Part shown: one piece after another, positions 25,412 to 33,352 of the stretch
How positions within the stretch are numbered: the stretch's first letter is position 1
Layout of the letters: every line of letters starts with the position of its first letter
From: Streptomyces sp. TG1A-8
Lineage (GTDB): Bacteria; Actinomycetota; Actinomycetes; Streptomycetales; Streptomycetaceae
Length of the DNA: 64,000 bases
Reading direction: 5' to 3'
NCBI RefSeq assembly: GCF_030499535.1
Contig: NZ_JASTLB010000001.1
Coordinates: 4,154,001-4,218,000 of the forward strand
Notes under the pieces: generated by a model
Databases searched by the model: none
What the model saw: the letters and a program-made list of their open reading frames with translations, nothing else
Told to the model about the DNA's origin: nothing
Made by a program: the position numbers and the translations under genes

Positions 25412-25885
25412 GTGCAGGACCGGCTGACGCACCTCGACGAGGCGGGCGCCGCCCGCATGGTCGACGTGTCCGGCAAGGACGTCACCGCGCGCACCGCCCG
25501 CGCCAGTGGCCGGGTCCTGGTGTCACCCCGCGTGGTGGAGCTGCTGCGCGGCGAGGGGGTCCCCAAGGGGGACGCCCTGGCCACCGCGCGGATCGCGGGC
25601 ATCATGGGCGCCAAGCGCACCCCGGACCTGATCCCGCTGTGCCACCCGTTGTCGGTGTCGGGTGTGAGACTGGACCTGTCGGTCGCGGACGACGCCGTGG
25701 AGATCCGGGCCACCGTGAGGACCACGGACCGCACGGGCGTCGAGATGGAGGCCCTCACCGCGGTGACGGTCGCCGCGCTCACCGTGATCGACATGGTCAA
25801 GGCGGTCGACAAGGGAGCGGTCATCACGGACGTGCGGGTGGAGGAGAAGACGGGCGGCAAGTCGGGCGACTGGAGCCGGACATGA
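25412..25885 (+). CDS. moaC: cyclic pyranopterin monophosphate synthase
   Basis: 157 residues, second step of molybdopterin synthesis. Hallmarks are [37 protein letters not shown] (active-site region) and the C-terminal [26 protein letters not shown]. The start is not clean. ATG 25374 has an upstream GGGAG and begins [12 protein letters not shown], but it hits a stop after 17 codons; a two-base insertion near 25408-25412 would separate it from the main frame. GTG 25412 gives the core protein but lacks a ribosome-binding site. Its stop overlaps the mog ATG. Confidence 0.9.
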   Translation: MQDRLTHLDEAGAARMVDVSGKDVTARTARASGRVLVSPRVVELLRGEGVPKGDALATARIAGIMGAKRTPDLIPLCHPLSVSGVRLDLSVADDAVEIRATVRTTDRTGVEMEALTAVTVAALTVIDMVKAVDKGAVITDVRVEEKTGGKSGDWSRT

Positions 25886-26388
25886 ACTACCGCGCACTGG
25901 TGGTCACCGCCTCCAACAGGGCTGCCGCCGGGGTCTACGCGGACCGGGGCGGCCCCCTGATCGCCGAAGGCCTGCGCAGCCTCGGCTTCGAGGTCGACGG
26001 CCCCCGGGTCGTCCCCGACGGCGATCCCGTGGAGGAGGCCCTGCGCGCCGGGGTGCGGGCCGGCTACGACGCCGTCGTGACCACGGGCGGCACCGGCATG
26101 TCGCCCACCGACCGCACGCCCGAGGCGACCCGGAAGGTGATCGACTTCGAGGTGCCGGGCATCGCGGAGGCCATCCGCGCCCACGGCCGGGAGAAGGTGC
26201 CCACCGCCGCGCTGTCCCGGGGACTGGCCGGGGTGGCCGGGCGCACGCTGATCGTCAACCTGCCGGGCTCCACCGGCGGCGTGCGCGACGGCCTGGCCGT
26301 CCTGGGGCCCCTGCTGGCCCACGCCGTCGACCAGCTCCGCGGCGGCGACCACCCCGCACCCGGCGCCGAGCGTGGGGGTGCGAGCTGA
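25882..26388 (+). CDS. mog: molybdenum cofactor biosynthesis protein, MogA/MoaB family
   Basis: 168 residues. [20 protein letters not shown] starts the fold. The molybdopterin-binding loop is [19 protein letters not shown], and [15 protein letters not shown] is the second. The protein adenylylates or binds molybdopterin before metal insertion. ATG overlaps the moaC stop (ATGA); the stop in turn overlaps a CTG that probably starts the acetyltransferase. The series galU-glp-moaC-mog-rimJ is thus one coupled transcript. Confidence 0.92.
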   Translation: MNYRALVVTASNRAAAGVYADRGGPLIAEGLRSLGFEVDGPRVVPDGDPVEEALRAGVRAGYDAVVTTGGTGMSPTDRTPEATRKVIDFEVPGIAEAIRAHGREKVPTAALSRGLAGVAGRTLIVNLPGSTGGVRDGLAVLGPLLAHAVDQLRGGDHPAPGAERGGAS

Positions 26389-27020
26389 ACAGCCTGTCCT
26401 GGCCCGCCGTGCTCGCGGACGAAGACGTCGTCCTGCGGCCGATAAAACTGCGCGACCAGCGGGCCTGGCGTGAGGTGAACCGGCGCAACCGGGACTGGCT
26501 GCGCCCCTGGGAGGCGACCATCCCGCCGCCCACGCCGAGCGGCCCGATCACGCACCGTCCCACCTACCGCCAGATGGTCCGGCACCTGCGGGCCGAGGCC
26601 AACGCGGGCCGGATGCTGCCGTTCGTCATCGAGTACCAGGGGCGGCTCGTGGGGCAGTTGACGGTCGCCGGGATCACCTGGGGGTCGATGTGCTCGGGAC
26701 ACGTCGGCTACTGGGTGGACGAGGCGGTGGCCGGGCGCGGGGTGATGCCGACGGCCGTCGCGCTCGTGGTGGACCACTGTTTCCGCACCGTCGGGCTGCA
26801 CCGCGTCGAGGTCTGCATTCGCCCCGAGAACCGGCCCAGCCGCCGGGTCGTGGAGAAACTCGGATTCCGCGCGGAGGGGGTGCGGCCGCGTTATCTGCAC
26901 ATCGACGGGGCCTGGCGCGACCACCTCGTCTTCGCCCTCACCGCGGAAGAGGTGCCCGAGGGGCTGCTCGTGCGCTGGCGCCGGACGCGGTCACGGAATG
27001 CCGCCGAGACCGGAAATTGA
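26385..27020 (+). CDS. RimJ/RimL-type GNAT N-acetyltransferase
   Basis: 211 residues from CTG 26385, or 203 from GTG 26409. The CTG option ([19 protein letters not shown]) overlaps the mog stop in a CTGA arrangement, has GGGGGTG eight bases before it and matches the N-terminus I expect of homologues. HVGYWVDEAVAGRGVMPTAVALV is the acetyl-CoA pyrophosphate loop, and RPENRPSRRVVEKLGFRAEG the C-terminal core. The family acetylates ribosomal proteins S5/L12 or other N-termini. Its position between moeA and sepX is conserved (rimJ in Mycobacterium). Confidence 0.88.
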   Translation: MNSLSWPAVLADEDVVLRPIKLRDQRAWREVNRRNRDWLRPWEATIPPPTPSGPITHRPTYRQMVRHLRAEANAGRMLPFVIEYQGRLVGQLTVAGITWGSMCSGHVGYWVDEAVAGRGVMPTAVALVVDHCFRTVGLHRVEVCIRPENRPSRRVVEKLGFRAEGVRPRYLHIDGAWRDHLVFALTAEEVPEGLLVRWRRTRSRNAAETGN

Positions 27021-27194
27021 ATAAGTGTTCGAAATTGATCGGCCGATGGCCGTTCTCGGCGGTATTTCGTTCGTGACTGTGGTGATCCCCTGATCGCACA
27101 CGTTGTAAAAAAAGCAGGAAATATCAGCCAGATCGTGCGACACACCGGCTCAATTGGCGGATGGCCTCACGCAAACCCCTCTACCGTGTGAGGC

Positions 27195-28415
27195 GTGAGC
27201 AGCAGCGGCCTGATCTACGCAGTCATCGTCGGGGCCTGGGCCGCCTACTTGGTGCCGATGTGGCTCCGTAGGCAGGACGAGCTGAACGAGGCCCGTCCGA
27301 CGGAACGCTTCAGCACCGCCATCCGGCTGCTGTCCGGACGGGCGGGCATGGAGCGCCGGTACGCCAAGGACCTGCGGGCGCGCTCCGCCCAGGAGGGGGA
27401 GCCGGACGCCGGTGAACCGGACGCCACCACCGCCTTGGTGGACGTCCGGGCCTTCGCCGTGCCTCCGACCCGCCGTCAGGTCCGGGCGGACGCGGAACCG
27501 GAGACGCCCGGGTGGCCGGAAGAGGCCCTCGACCGGGCCGACGCCCCGGCACCCCGGCCCGCCTCCGCGCCCGAGCACCACGCCGCCAGCGCCTCCGTGC
27601 CCGCACAGCAGCGCGGGCCGGACGCGCACGACACTTCCTCGCAGGCGGCAGCGGCGCGCGCCCGGCGCCTGAAGGTCCTCGCGCGCCGGCGGCGCACCAC
27701 CGTGGTGCTCTTCCTCGCCTTCACCCTCGGCACGATCGTCGCCGCCGTCGGAGGGCTCGCCTTCCTCTGGGCGCCCGGCGTGCCCGCGGTGATGCTCAGC
27801 GCGTACATCGCCCACCTGCGCGCCCAGGAGCGCCGCCGCTTCGCCTACCACATGGACCGCCGCCGCGCCGAGGTCGCGGCCGAGCGCCTGCGCGAACGCC
27901 AGCCGCGCCGGCGCACCCCCCTCGACCCGGGCGCCGGCCCCGGCGAATCCGACGAGGGGCCGGAGACCGAAGTCGACGCCGGCCTGTCCGCACTGGCCGC
28001 CGACCGGCGCGCCCTGGTCGAGCAGACCGACCACGCCGAATGGGTCGACCAGCAGCGCGAGCGCCGGCGGCGGCCCGGCCACGGCGACAGCTGGGACCCG
28101 GTGCCGGTGCCGTTGCCCACGTACGTGACCGCGCCGGTCGCGCCGCGGGCCACCTCCGACGTGGACCTGGGGGCGCCCGACACGTGGAGCTCGGCGAGAT
28201 CGAGCGCGGTGACGCCCGAGCAGGACGCGGCCCACGCGCCGGGGACCGAGGCCGACGAGACGGCGTCCGAGGCCGAGGACAGGCCGGCGGACGGCCGCAG
28301 CGACGCCCGCCGCGCCGCCTCCGCGCGCCGGGCGCGCGAGCGCGGACACACGCCCCTGTTCGACCAGTGCGACCCGTACGAGGACGACGACCGCCCGCGC
28401 GCGGTCAACGAGTGA
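27195..28415 (+). CDS. sepX: SepX/GlpR-type membrane protein for cell division
   Basis: 406 residues. One membrane segment at the very N-terminus (SGLIYAVIVGAWAAYLVPMW) is followed by the hallmark RRQDELNEARPTERFSTAIR. A pair of membrane segments lies at about residues 173-210 (VVLFLAFTLGTIVAAVGGL and PAVMLSAYIAHL). The remaining C-terminus is long, acidic and disordered. SepX is needed for hyphal compartmentalisation in S. venezuelae, and the corynebacterial homologue is the Glp receptor. GTG 27195, with a 174-base AT-rich upstream gap that gives it its own promoter region. The match rests on remembered family features and synteny. Confidence 0.85.
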   Translation: MSSSGLIYAVIVGAWAAYLVPMWLRRQDELNEARPTERFSTAIRLLSGRAGMERRYAKDLRARSAQEGEPDAGEPDATTALVDVRAFAVPPTRRQVRADAEPETPGWPEEALDRADAPAPRPASAPEHHAASASVPAQQRGPDAHDTSSQAAAARARRLKVLARRRRTTVVLFLAFTLGTIVAAVGGLAFLWAPGVPAVMLSAYIAHLRAQERRRFAYHMDRRRAEVAAERLRERQPRRRTPLDPGAGPGESDEGPETEVDAGLSALAADRRALVEQTDHAEWVDQQRERRRRPGHGDSWDPVPVPLPTYVTAPVAPRATSDVDLGAPDTWSSARSSAVTPEQDAAHAPGTEADETASEAEDRPADGRSDARRAASARRARERGHTPLFDQCDPYEDDDRPRAVNE

Positions 28416-28519
28416 CAGCCGTCACGCCCGTCCGTCCCGGCGGAAAGGCCGCCTCTGACCAGTCAGGGAACGGATTTCCAAGCACCCCGACGGGGATGCT
28501 AGAGTTTCACTCGTTGCAA

Positions 28520-28593
28520 GGGCCTGTGGCGCAGTCCGGTAGCGCACCTCGTTCGCATCGAGGGGGCCAGGGGTTCAAATCCCCTCAGGTCCA
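28520..28593 (+). tRNA. tRNA-Ala(CGC)
   Basis: A full cloverleaf is visible. Acceptor GGGCCTG pairs with CAGGTCC and contains the alanine-identity G3:U70 pair. The D-arm is GCGC/GCGC. The anticodon stem CCTCG/CGAGG closes loop TTCGCAT with anticodon CGC at 28554-28556. The T-arm is AGGGG TTCAAAT CCCCT, and the discriminator is A. No CCA is encoded, as is common in Streptomyces. It reads codon GCG, frequent in this GC-rich genome. A TAGAGT box at 28500-28505 is a likely -10. Confidence 0.95.
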
Positions 28594-28600
28594 CGCAGCA

Positions 28601-28636
28601 TGAAGCCCCGGTCGGCGGAAGCCGACCGGGGCTTCA
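28601..28636. terminator. hairpin terminator after tRNA-Ala, GNRA loop
   Basis: Sixteen perfect base pairs (arms TGAAGCCCCGGTCGGC and complement) are capped by a GGAA tetraloop. It separates the tRNA from the convergent acetyltransferase gene, which stops 7 bases later, so it can act in both directions. Confidence 0.88.
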
Positions 28637-28642
28637 GCACGT

Positions 28643-29118
28643 TCACAGTCTCTTCGCGTAGCAGAGGCTCTCCTCGTGGTGGCGGTAGTAGCCGAACTTG
28701 GTGCACGGCTCGTAGCCGCTGGAGGTGTACAGGGCGACGGCCTCCGGCTGCTTGGTGCCGGTCTCCAGGACCATCCGGACGCGGCCGGCCATGCGGGCGT
28801 CCTCCTCCAGGGTCGCGAGGATGCGGCGGGCCAGGCCCAGGCCGCGCGCCTGCGGCACGACGTACATCCGCTTCAGCTCGGCGTCGCCGTCCTCGTTGCC
28901 CTCGCCGTTGCTGTCCTGGCTGCGCCAGCCGCCGGTGGCGACCGGGCGGTCGTGCTCGTCGTACGCGATCAGGAACGCGCCCCGGGGCGGGTCGAAGTCC
29001 GTGGCGTCGAGGACCGTGGCGTCGCCGCCGTCGCCGTAGCGCAGGTGGTACTCGGCCTGGACCTCGTCGTTCAGCTTGACGGCGTCGGGGTGGTCGAAAC
29101 GAACACGGCGAATAATCA
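28643..29118 (-). CDS. GNAT-family N-acetyltransferase
   Basis: 158 residues. The acetyl-CoA-binding motif is RMYVVPQARGLGLARRILATLE. LETGTKQPEAVALYTSSGYEP is the C-terminal core common to this branch, and KFGYYRHHEESLCYAKRL ends it. ATG 29118 gives MIIRRVRFDHPDA. The substrate is unknown. It is divergent from exonuclease III with only 72 bases between them. Confidence 0.9.
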
Positions 29119-29190
29119 TGCTGGGTATCGTACTTCTATGCAGTGATCGGGGTGCGCGGACACCCACCAGTGTGCCGGTATCGTGCCCGG

Positions 29191-29994
29191 GTGCTGACTG
29201 TGACCTCGGTGAACGTGAACGGACTGCGGGCCGCCGCCAGGAAGGGCTTCGTGGAGTGGCTCGGCCGGACCCGGGCGGACGTGCTCTGCCTGCAGGAGGT
29301 GCGCGCCGAGCCGCACCAACTGCCCGAGGAGGTCCGCGAGCCCGCCGGCTGGCACGTCGTGCACGCCCCGGCCGCCGCCAAGGGCCGCGCGGGCGTCTCC
29401 CTCTACACGCGCCGTGAGCCCGACCGGGTCCGGACCGGGTTCGGCTCGGCCGAGTTCGACGGGAGCGGACGCTACGTCGAGGCCGACCTGCCCGGCGTCA
29501 CCGTCGCCTCCCTGTACCTGCCCTCCGGCGAGGTCGGCACCGAACGCCAGGACGAGAAGGTCCGCTTCATGACCGAGTTCCTCGCCCACCTCAAGGACCT
29601 GCGCGAGCGGGCCGCCGCCGACGGGCGCGAGGTGCTGGTCTGCGGCGACTGGAACATCGCCCACCAGCAGGCCGACCTGAGGAACTGGCGCGGCAACACC
29701 GGGAACTCCGGCTTCCTGCCCGAGGAGCGGCAGTGGCTGACCCGGGTCCTCACCGCGCGGGACGGCGGCTACGTCGACGTCGTGCGCGCCCTGCACCCGG
29801 ACACCGAGGGGCCCTACACCTGGTGGTCGTACCGGGGGCGGGCCTTCGACAACGACTCGGGCTGGCGCATCGACTACCAGCTGGCCACGCCCCGGCTCGC
29901 CGGGAAGGCGGTGGAGGCCTTCGTGGAGCGGGCGGCCTCCCACGCCGAGCGGTGGTCCGACCACGCGCCGGTCACCGTGGTCTACGACCTGTAG
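29191..29994 (+). CDS. xth: exodeoxyribonuclease III
   Basis: 267 residues of the EEP nuclease fold; cuts abasic sites in base-excision repair. VTSVNVNGLRAAARKGFVEWL starts it. LCLQEVRAE has the metal-binding Glu, VCGDWNIAHQQADLRN the catalytic Asp-Asn pair, and WSDHAPVTV the terminal Asp-His. Start GTG 29191, with TATCGT six to eleven bases before it: possibly leaderless. Its last 23 bases overlap the convergent merR gene. Confidence 0.94.
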   Translation: MLTVTSVNVNGLRAAARKGFVEWLGRTRADVLCLQEVRAEPHQLPEEVREPAGWHVVHAPAAAKGRAGVSLYTRREPDRVRTGFGSAEFDGSGRYVEADLPGVTVASLYLPSGEVGTERQDEKVRFMTEFLAHLKDLRERAAADGREVLVCGDWNIAHQQADLRNWRGNTGNSGFLPEERQWLTRVLTARDGGYVDVVRALHPDTEGPYTWWSYRGRAFDNDSGWRIDYQLATPRLAGKAVEAFVERAASHAERWSDHAPVTVVYDL

Positions 29995-30697
29995 GGCCGG
30001 CCGCGCCCGGCCGGAGCCGGCCGCTCAGCCGCCGGTCCAGCGCCAGGGAGAGTTCGGCCTCCGCCACGCTGCGGGCCAGGGGGCGCAGGCGCTGGAGGTC
30101 CTCCTCGGTGCCGTGGCGCAGGATCAGGTCGGTGAAGAGGTCGGCCAGGGCCTCGGCGTGGTCGCGGACGCGGACCCCGGCGGACAGGACCTCGGCGAGC
30201 GGGATGCCTTCGCGGACCAGGGCGGAGGAGACGTCCAGCAGGCGGCGGCTGATGTGGACGATCTCGTCGCCGTCGGTGCCGAGGTAGCCCAGGTCCATCG
30301 CGGCGGCGAGGTTGTCGGGGGTGACCTCGCCCTCGAAGCGGGCGGCGAGTTCCTCGGGGGTCAGGCGGACCGGCTCCTCCTCGGTGGGGGTGACGCCGAG
30401 GACGTCGGCGACGTCGCGGCCGTGGTCGAAGGCCTCGGCCAGCTCCGCGATGCCGCTGAGGGTGTGGCCGCGTTCCAGCAGGGCGGCGATGGTGTGCAGG
30501 CGGGCCAGGTGGTGGTCGTCGTACCAGGCGATGCGGCCCTCGCGGCGGGGTGGCGGGAGCAGCTTGCGCTCGCGGTAGAAGCGCAGGGTGCGCACGGTGA
30601 TGCCGGCCAGGCGGGCCAGTTCCTCCATGCGGTACTCGCGTACGCCGCCGGACTGCCCGGTTTCCTGCCGGTCGGTGCGTTCCCCGTGGTCTGCCAC
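29972..30697 (-). CDS. MerR-family transcriptional regulator
   Basis: 241 residues. The MerR helix-turn-helix begins at YRMEELARLAGITVRTLRFYRERKLLPPP, with wing GRIAWYDDHHLARLHTI. The effector half is long and lacks the Cys set of metal sensors, so it probably senses an organic ligand or partner. Start GTG 30697; ATG 30628 (MEELARL) would be too close to the domain. It is divergent from the monooxygenase operon, and the shared gap carries several palindromes, so it may regulate that operon. Confidence 0.88.
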   Translation of the reverse strand: MADHGERTDRQETGQSGGVREYRMEELARLAGITVRTLRFYRERKLLPPPRREGRIAWYDDHHLARLHTIAALLERGHTLSGIAELAEAFDHGRDVADVLGVTPTEEEPVRLTPEELAARFEGEVTPDNLAAAMDLGYLGTDGDEIVHISRRLLDVSSALVREGIPLAEVLSAGVRVRDHAEALADLFTDLILRHGTEEDLQRLRPLARSVAEAELSLALDRRLSGRLRPGAAGPTGRRPR

Positions 30698-30714
30698 GTG
30701 GGCAGCCTATGTCG

Positions 30715-30757
30715 TACCGACGGTAACTTTCCTTCCCCGCCCCCCTACCGCTCGGTA
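30715..30757. promoter_or_regulatory. two TACCG/CGGTA inverted repeats in the merR-monooxygenase gap
   Basis: TACCGACGGTA (30715-30725) and TACCGCTCGGTA (30746-30757) share half-sites TACC/GGTA and are 31 bases apart centre to centre, about three helical turns. They lie 18-60 bases before the merR start. This spacing suits a dimer pair binding on one DNA face. Confidence 0.5.
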
Positions 30758-30783
30758 CGCAAGCTGCTCTACAGTCCCATTGC

Positions 30784-30799
30784 GCCAGTGTTCACTGGC
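30784..30799 (+). promoter_or_regulatory. perfect 16-bp palindrome GCCAGTGTTCACTGGC
   Basis: Seven-base arms are exact around TT. It lies just after a TACAGT -10-like box (30772-30777), 31 bases before the monooxygenase ATG, so it covers the probable start site. The shape fits a TetR-family repressor rather than MerR, which prefers sites inside a long -35/-10 spacer. The regulator is not encoded adjacently. Confidence 0.65.
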
Positions 30800-30830
30800 A
30801 GGGTCCAAGGCGATGCGTGGAGGCTTCGGG

Positions 30831-32384
30831 ATGGCCGAGCACGAGCATGTTCGAGTGGCGGTGATCGGGTCCGGCTTCGGCGGTCTGGGGGCCGCCGTGC
30901 GGCTGCGCCGCGAGGGGATCACCGACTTCGTCGTCCTGGAGCGGGCCGACAGCGTCGGCGGCACCTGGCGGGACAACAGTTACCCCGGGTGCGCCTGCGA
31001 CGTCCCGTCCCACCTGTACTCCTTCTCCTTCGCGCCGCACCCCGACTGGCCGCGCACCTTCTCCGGGCAGCGGCACATCCGCGCCTACCTGGAGCACGTC
31101 GCCGACGTCTTCGGGCTGCGGCCGCACATCCGCTTCGGCTCCGAGGTCAAGCTGATGACCTGGGACCGCGAGAACCTGCGGTGGGACATCGAGACCGCGC
31201 GCGGCACGCTCAGCGCCGACGTCGTCGTCTCCGCCACCGGCCCGCTGTCCGACCCGAAGATCCCGCAGATCCCCGGGCTGGACTCCTTCCCGGGCAAGGT
31301 GTTCCACTCGGCCCGCTGGGACCACGACTACGACCTGCGCGGCAAGCGGGTCGCCATGGTCGGCACCGGCGCCTCGGCCATCCAGATCGTGCCCGCCATC
31401 CAGCGCGAGGTTGGCCGGCTCACCCTCTTCCAGCGCACGCCCCCGTGGGTGATGCCCCGCATGGACCGCGCCATCACCGGCGCCGAGCGGTGGCTGCACC
31501 GGACGCTGCCCTTCACCACCCGGGCCCGGCGCGGCGTGCTGTGGGGCATCCGGGAGCTGCAGGTGCAGGCGTTCACCAAGCGCCCCGACGAACTCGGCCT
31601 GGTCGAGCAGCTCGCCAAGCGGAACATGGCCCGCGCCGTCAAGGACCCGGCCCTGCGCGCCAAGCTCACCCCCGACTACCGCATCGGCTGCAAGCGGATC
31701 CTGCTGTCCAGCGAGTACTACCCGGCGCTGGCCCGGCCGAACGTGGACGTCGTCGCCAGCGGGCTCAGCGAGGTCCGGGGCTCGACCGTGGTCGCGGCCG
31801 ACGGCAGCGAGGCCGAGGTCGACGCGATCATCTTCGGCACGGGCTTCCACGTGACGGACATGCCCATCGCCGAGCGCGTGGTGGGCGCCGACGGCATCAC
31901 CCTGGCGGAGTCCTGGAAGGACGGCATGCAGGCGCTGCGCGGTGCCTCGGCCGCCGGGTTCCCGAACTGGATGACGATCATCGGGCCCAACACCGGCCTC
32001 GGGAACTCCTCGATGATCCTCATGATCGAGTCCCAGCTGAACTACATGGCCGACTACCTGCGCCAGCTCGACGTGCTCGGCGGCCGGACCGCCCTCGTCG
32101 CCCGGCCCGCGGCGGTGCGGGCCTGGAACGACAAGGTCCAGGAGCGCATGAAGCGGACCGTGTGGAGCACCGGCGGCTGCACCAGCTGGTACCTCGACCC
32201 GAGCGGCCGCAACACCACCATCTGGCCCGGCACGACGGCGGAGTTCCGGCGCGCGACCCGCCGGGTGGACCTGGCGGAGTACGAGGTCGTCCGGGCGGCG
32301 CGGACGCCGGACGGACCCGGGAGGGCACAGGTCGGGGCCGCGACGGCCGCGGCCCCCGCGACGGCCGGCGAGGCCGCCGCGTGA
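30831..32384 (+). CDS. Baeyer-Villiger-type flavin monooxygenase
   Basis: 517 residues. It has the FAD motif VAVIGSGFGGLGAAVRL and the type I BVMO fingerprint FPGKVFHSARWD (FxGxxxHxxxWD), then the NADP motif MVGTGASAIQIVP. Such enzymes insert oxygen beside ketones or hydroxylate substrates. ATG 30831 has GGAGG at 30819-30823. The last four bases overlap the hydrolase start (GTGA), so the enzyme, hydrolase and SDR form an operon. An alcohol-to-ketone (SDR), ketone-to-ester (BVMO), ester-hydrolysis (hydrolase) sequence is the natural inference. Confidence 0.92.
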   Translation: MAEHEHVRVAVIGSGFGGLGAAVRLRREGITDFVVLERADSVGGTWRDNSYPGCACDVPSHLYSFSFAPHPDWPRTFSGQRHIRAYLEHVADVFGLRPHIRFGSEVKLMTWDRENLRWDIETARGTLSADVVVSATGPLSDPKIPQIPGLDSFPGKVFHSARWDHDYDLRGKRVAMVGTGASAIQIVPAIQREVGRLTLFQRTPPWVMPRMDRAITGAERWLHRTLPFTTRARRGVLWGIRELQVQAFTKRPDELGLVEQLAKRNMARAVKDPALRAKLTPDYRIGCKRILLSSEYYPALARPNVDVVASGLSEVRGSTVVAADGSEAEVDAIIFGTGFHVTDMPIAERVVGADGITLAESWKDGMQALRGASAAGFPNWMTIIGPNTGLGNSSMILMIESQLNYMADYLRQLDVLGGRTALVARPAAVRAWNDKVQERMKRTVWSTGGCTSWYLDPSGRNTTIWPGTTAEFRRATRRVDLAEYEVVRAARTPDGPGRAQVGAATAAAPATAGEAAA

Positions 32385-33352
32385 GCCGCCCCGCCTTCGC
32401 CGACCACGGCCCCTACGCCCCGCCCGAGCCCTCCCGCGTCCTCACCGTCGTCTCCGGCGACGGCGCCCCGCTGCACGTCGAGGTGCACGGCCCCGAGGAC
32501 GCGCCCCCGGTCGTCCTCTCCCACGGCTGGACCTGCTCGACCGCCTTCTGGGCGGCGCAGATACGGGAGTTGGCGGCCGACCACCGGGTGATCGCCTACG
32601 ACCAGCGGGGACACGGACGCAGTCCGGCGAGCCCCGCCTGCACCACGGACCTGCTGGCGGACGACCTCGAAGCGGTGCTCGCGCAGACCCTCGCGCGCGG
32701 CGAGAAGGCGCTGGTCGTCGGACACTCCATGGGCGGCATGGCCATCATGGCCGCCGCCGCGCGCCCCCGCTTCGGCGAGCACGCCGCCGCCGTCCTGCTG
32801 TGCAGCACGGGCAGTTCGCGGCTGGTCACCGAGTCGCGCGTGGTGCCCATGCGCGCCGGGCGCGTGCGTACCTGGATCACCGGGCGCATCCTCGGTTCGC
32901 GCGCTCCGCTCGGACCGGTCACGCCGGTCGCGATGCGGATCCTCAAGTACGGGACCATGGGCGCCGGTTCCTCCCGGCACATGGTGGAGGCCTGCGCCCG
33001 CATCGTGCACGCCTGCCCGCGTGCCGTGCGCCACGCCTGGGCCGGCGTGCTGGAGACGCTCGACCTCGACCACGGCGTGCGGGAGCTGCGGGTGCCCACC
33101 GCGGTGGTGCACGGCGCCTCCGACCGGCTCACGCCCCCGGTGCACGCCCGCGCGCTGGCGGCCGCGCTGCCGCAGTGCGTCGGGCTCACCGAACTGCCCG
33201 GCATCGGCCACATGACCCCCGTCGAGGTCCCCGGACCGGTGACCGGCCGGATCCGGGACCTCGTCGCCGCGTACGTCACGGGGAGCGCCGTCCCCGGCCC
33301 CCGCACCGGTTCCCGCCCCACCCCCGTGCAGCAGACCAAGGAGGACGCATGA
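32381..33352 (+). CDS. alpha/beta hydrolase
   Basis: 323 residues. The fold hallmarks are in order: HGWTCSTAFW oxyanion loop, YDQRGHGRSPAS, nucleophile Ser in VGHSMGGMAI, acid Asp in VHGASDRLTPP and the catalytic His in GIGHMTPVEVP. There is no signal peptide. GTG 32381 overlaps the monooxygenase stop, and the stop overlaps the SDR ATG. In this operon it would hydrolyse the ester or lactone made by the monooxygenase. Confidence 0.92.
   Translation: MSRPAFADHGPYAPPEPSRVLTVVSGDGAPLHVEVHGPEDAPPVVLSHGWTCSTAFWAAQIRELAADHRVIAYDQRGHGRSPASPACTTDLLADDLEAVLAQTLARGEKALVVGHSMGGMAIMAAAARPRFGEHAAAVLLCSTGSSRLVTESRVVPMRAGRVRTWITGRILGSRAPLGPVTPVAMRILKYGTMGAGSSRHMVEACARIVHACPRAVRHAWAGVLETLDLDHGVRELRVPTAVVHGASDRLTPPVHARALAAALPQCVGLTELPGIGHMTPVEVPGPVTGRIRDLVAAYVTGSAVPGPRTGSRPTPVQQTKEDA

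Noticed and set aside
30113..32380. Long frame upstream of the alpha/beta hydrolase
   Set aside because: Only the part from 32381 is the hydrolase. The rest is antisense to merR and out of frame with the monooxygenase.
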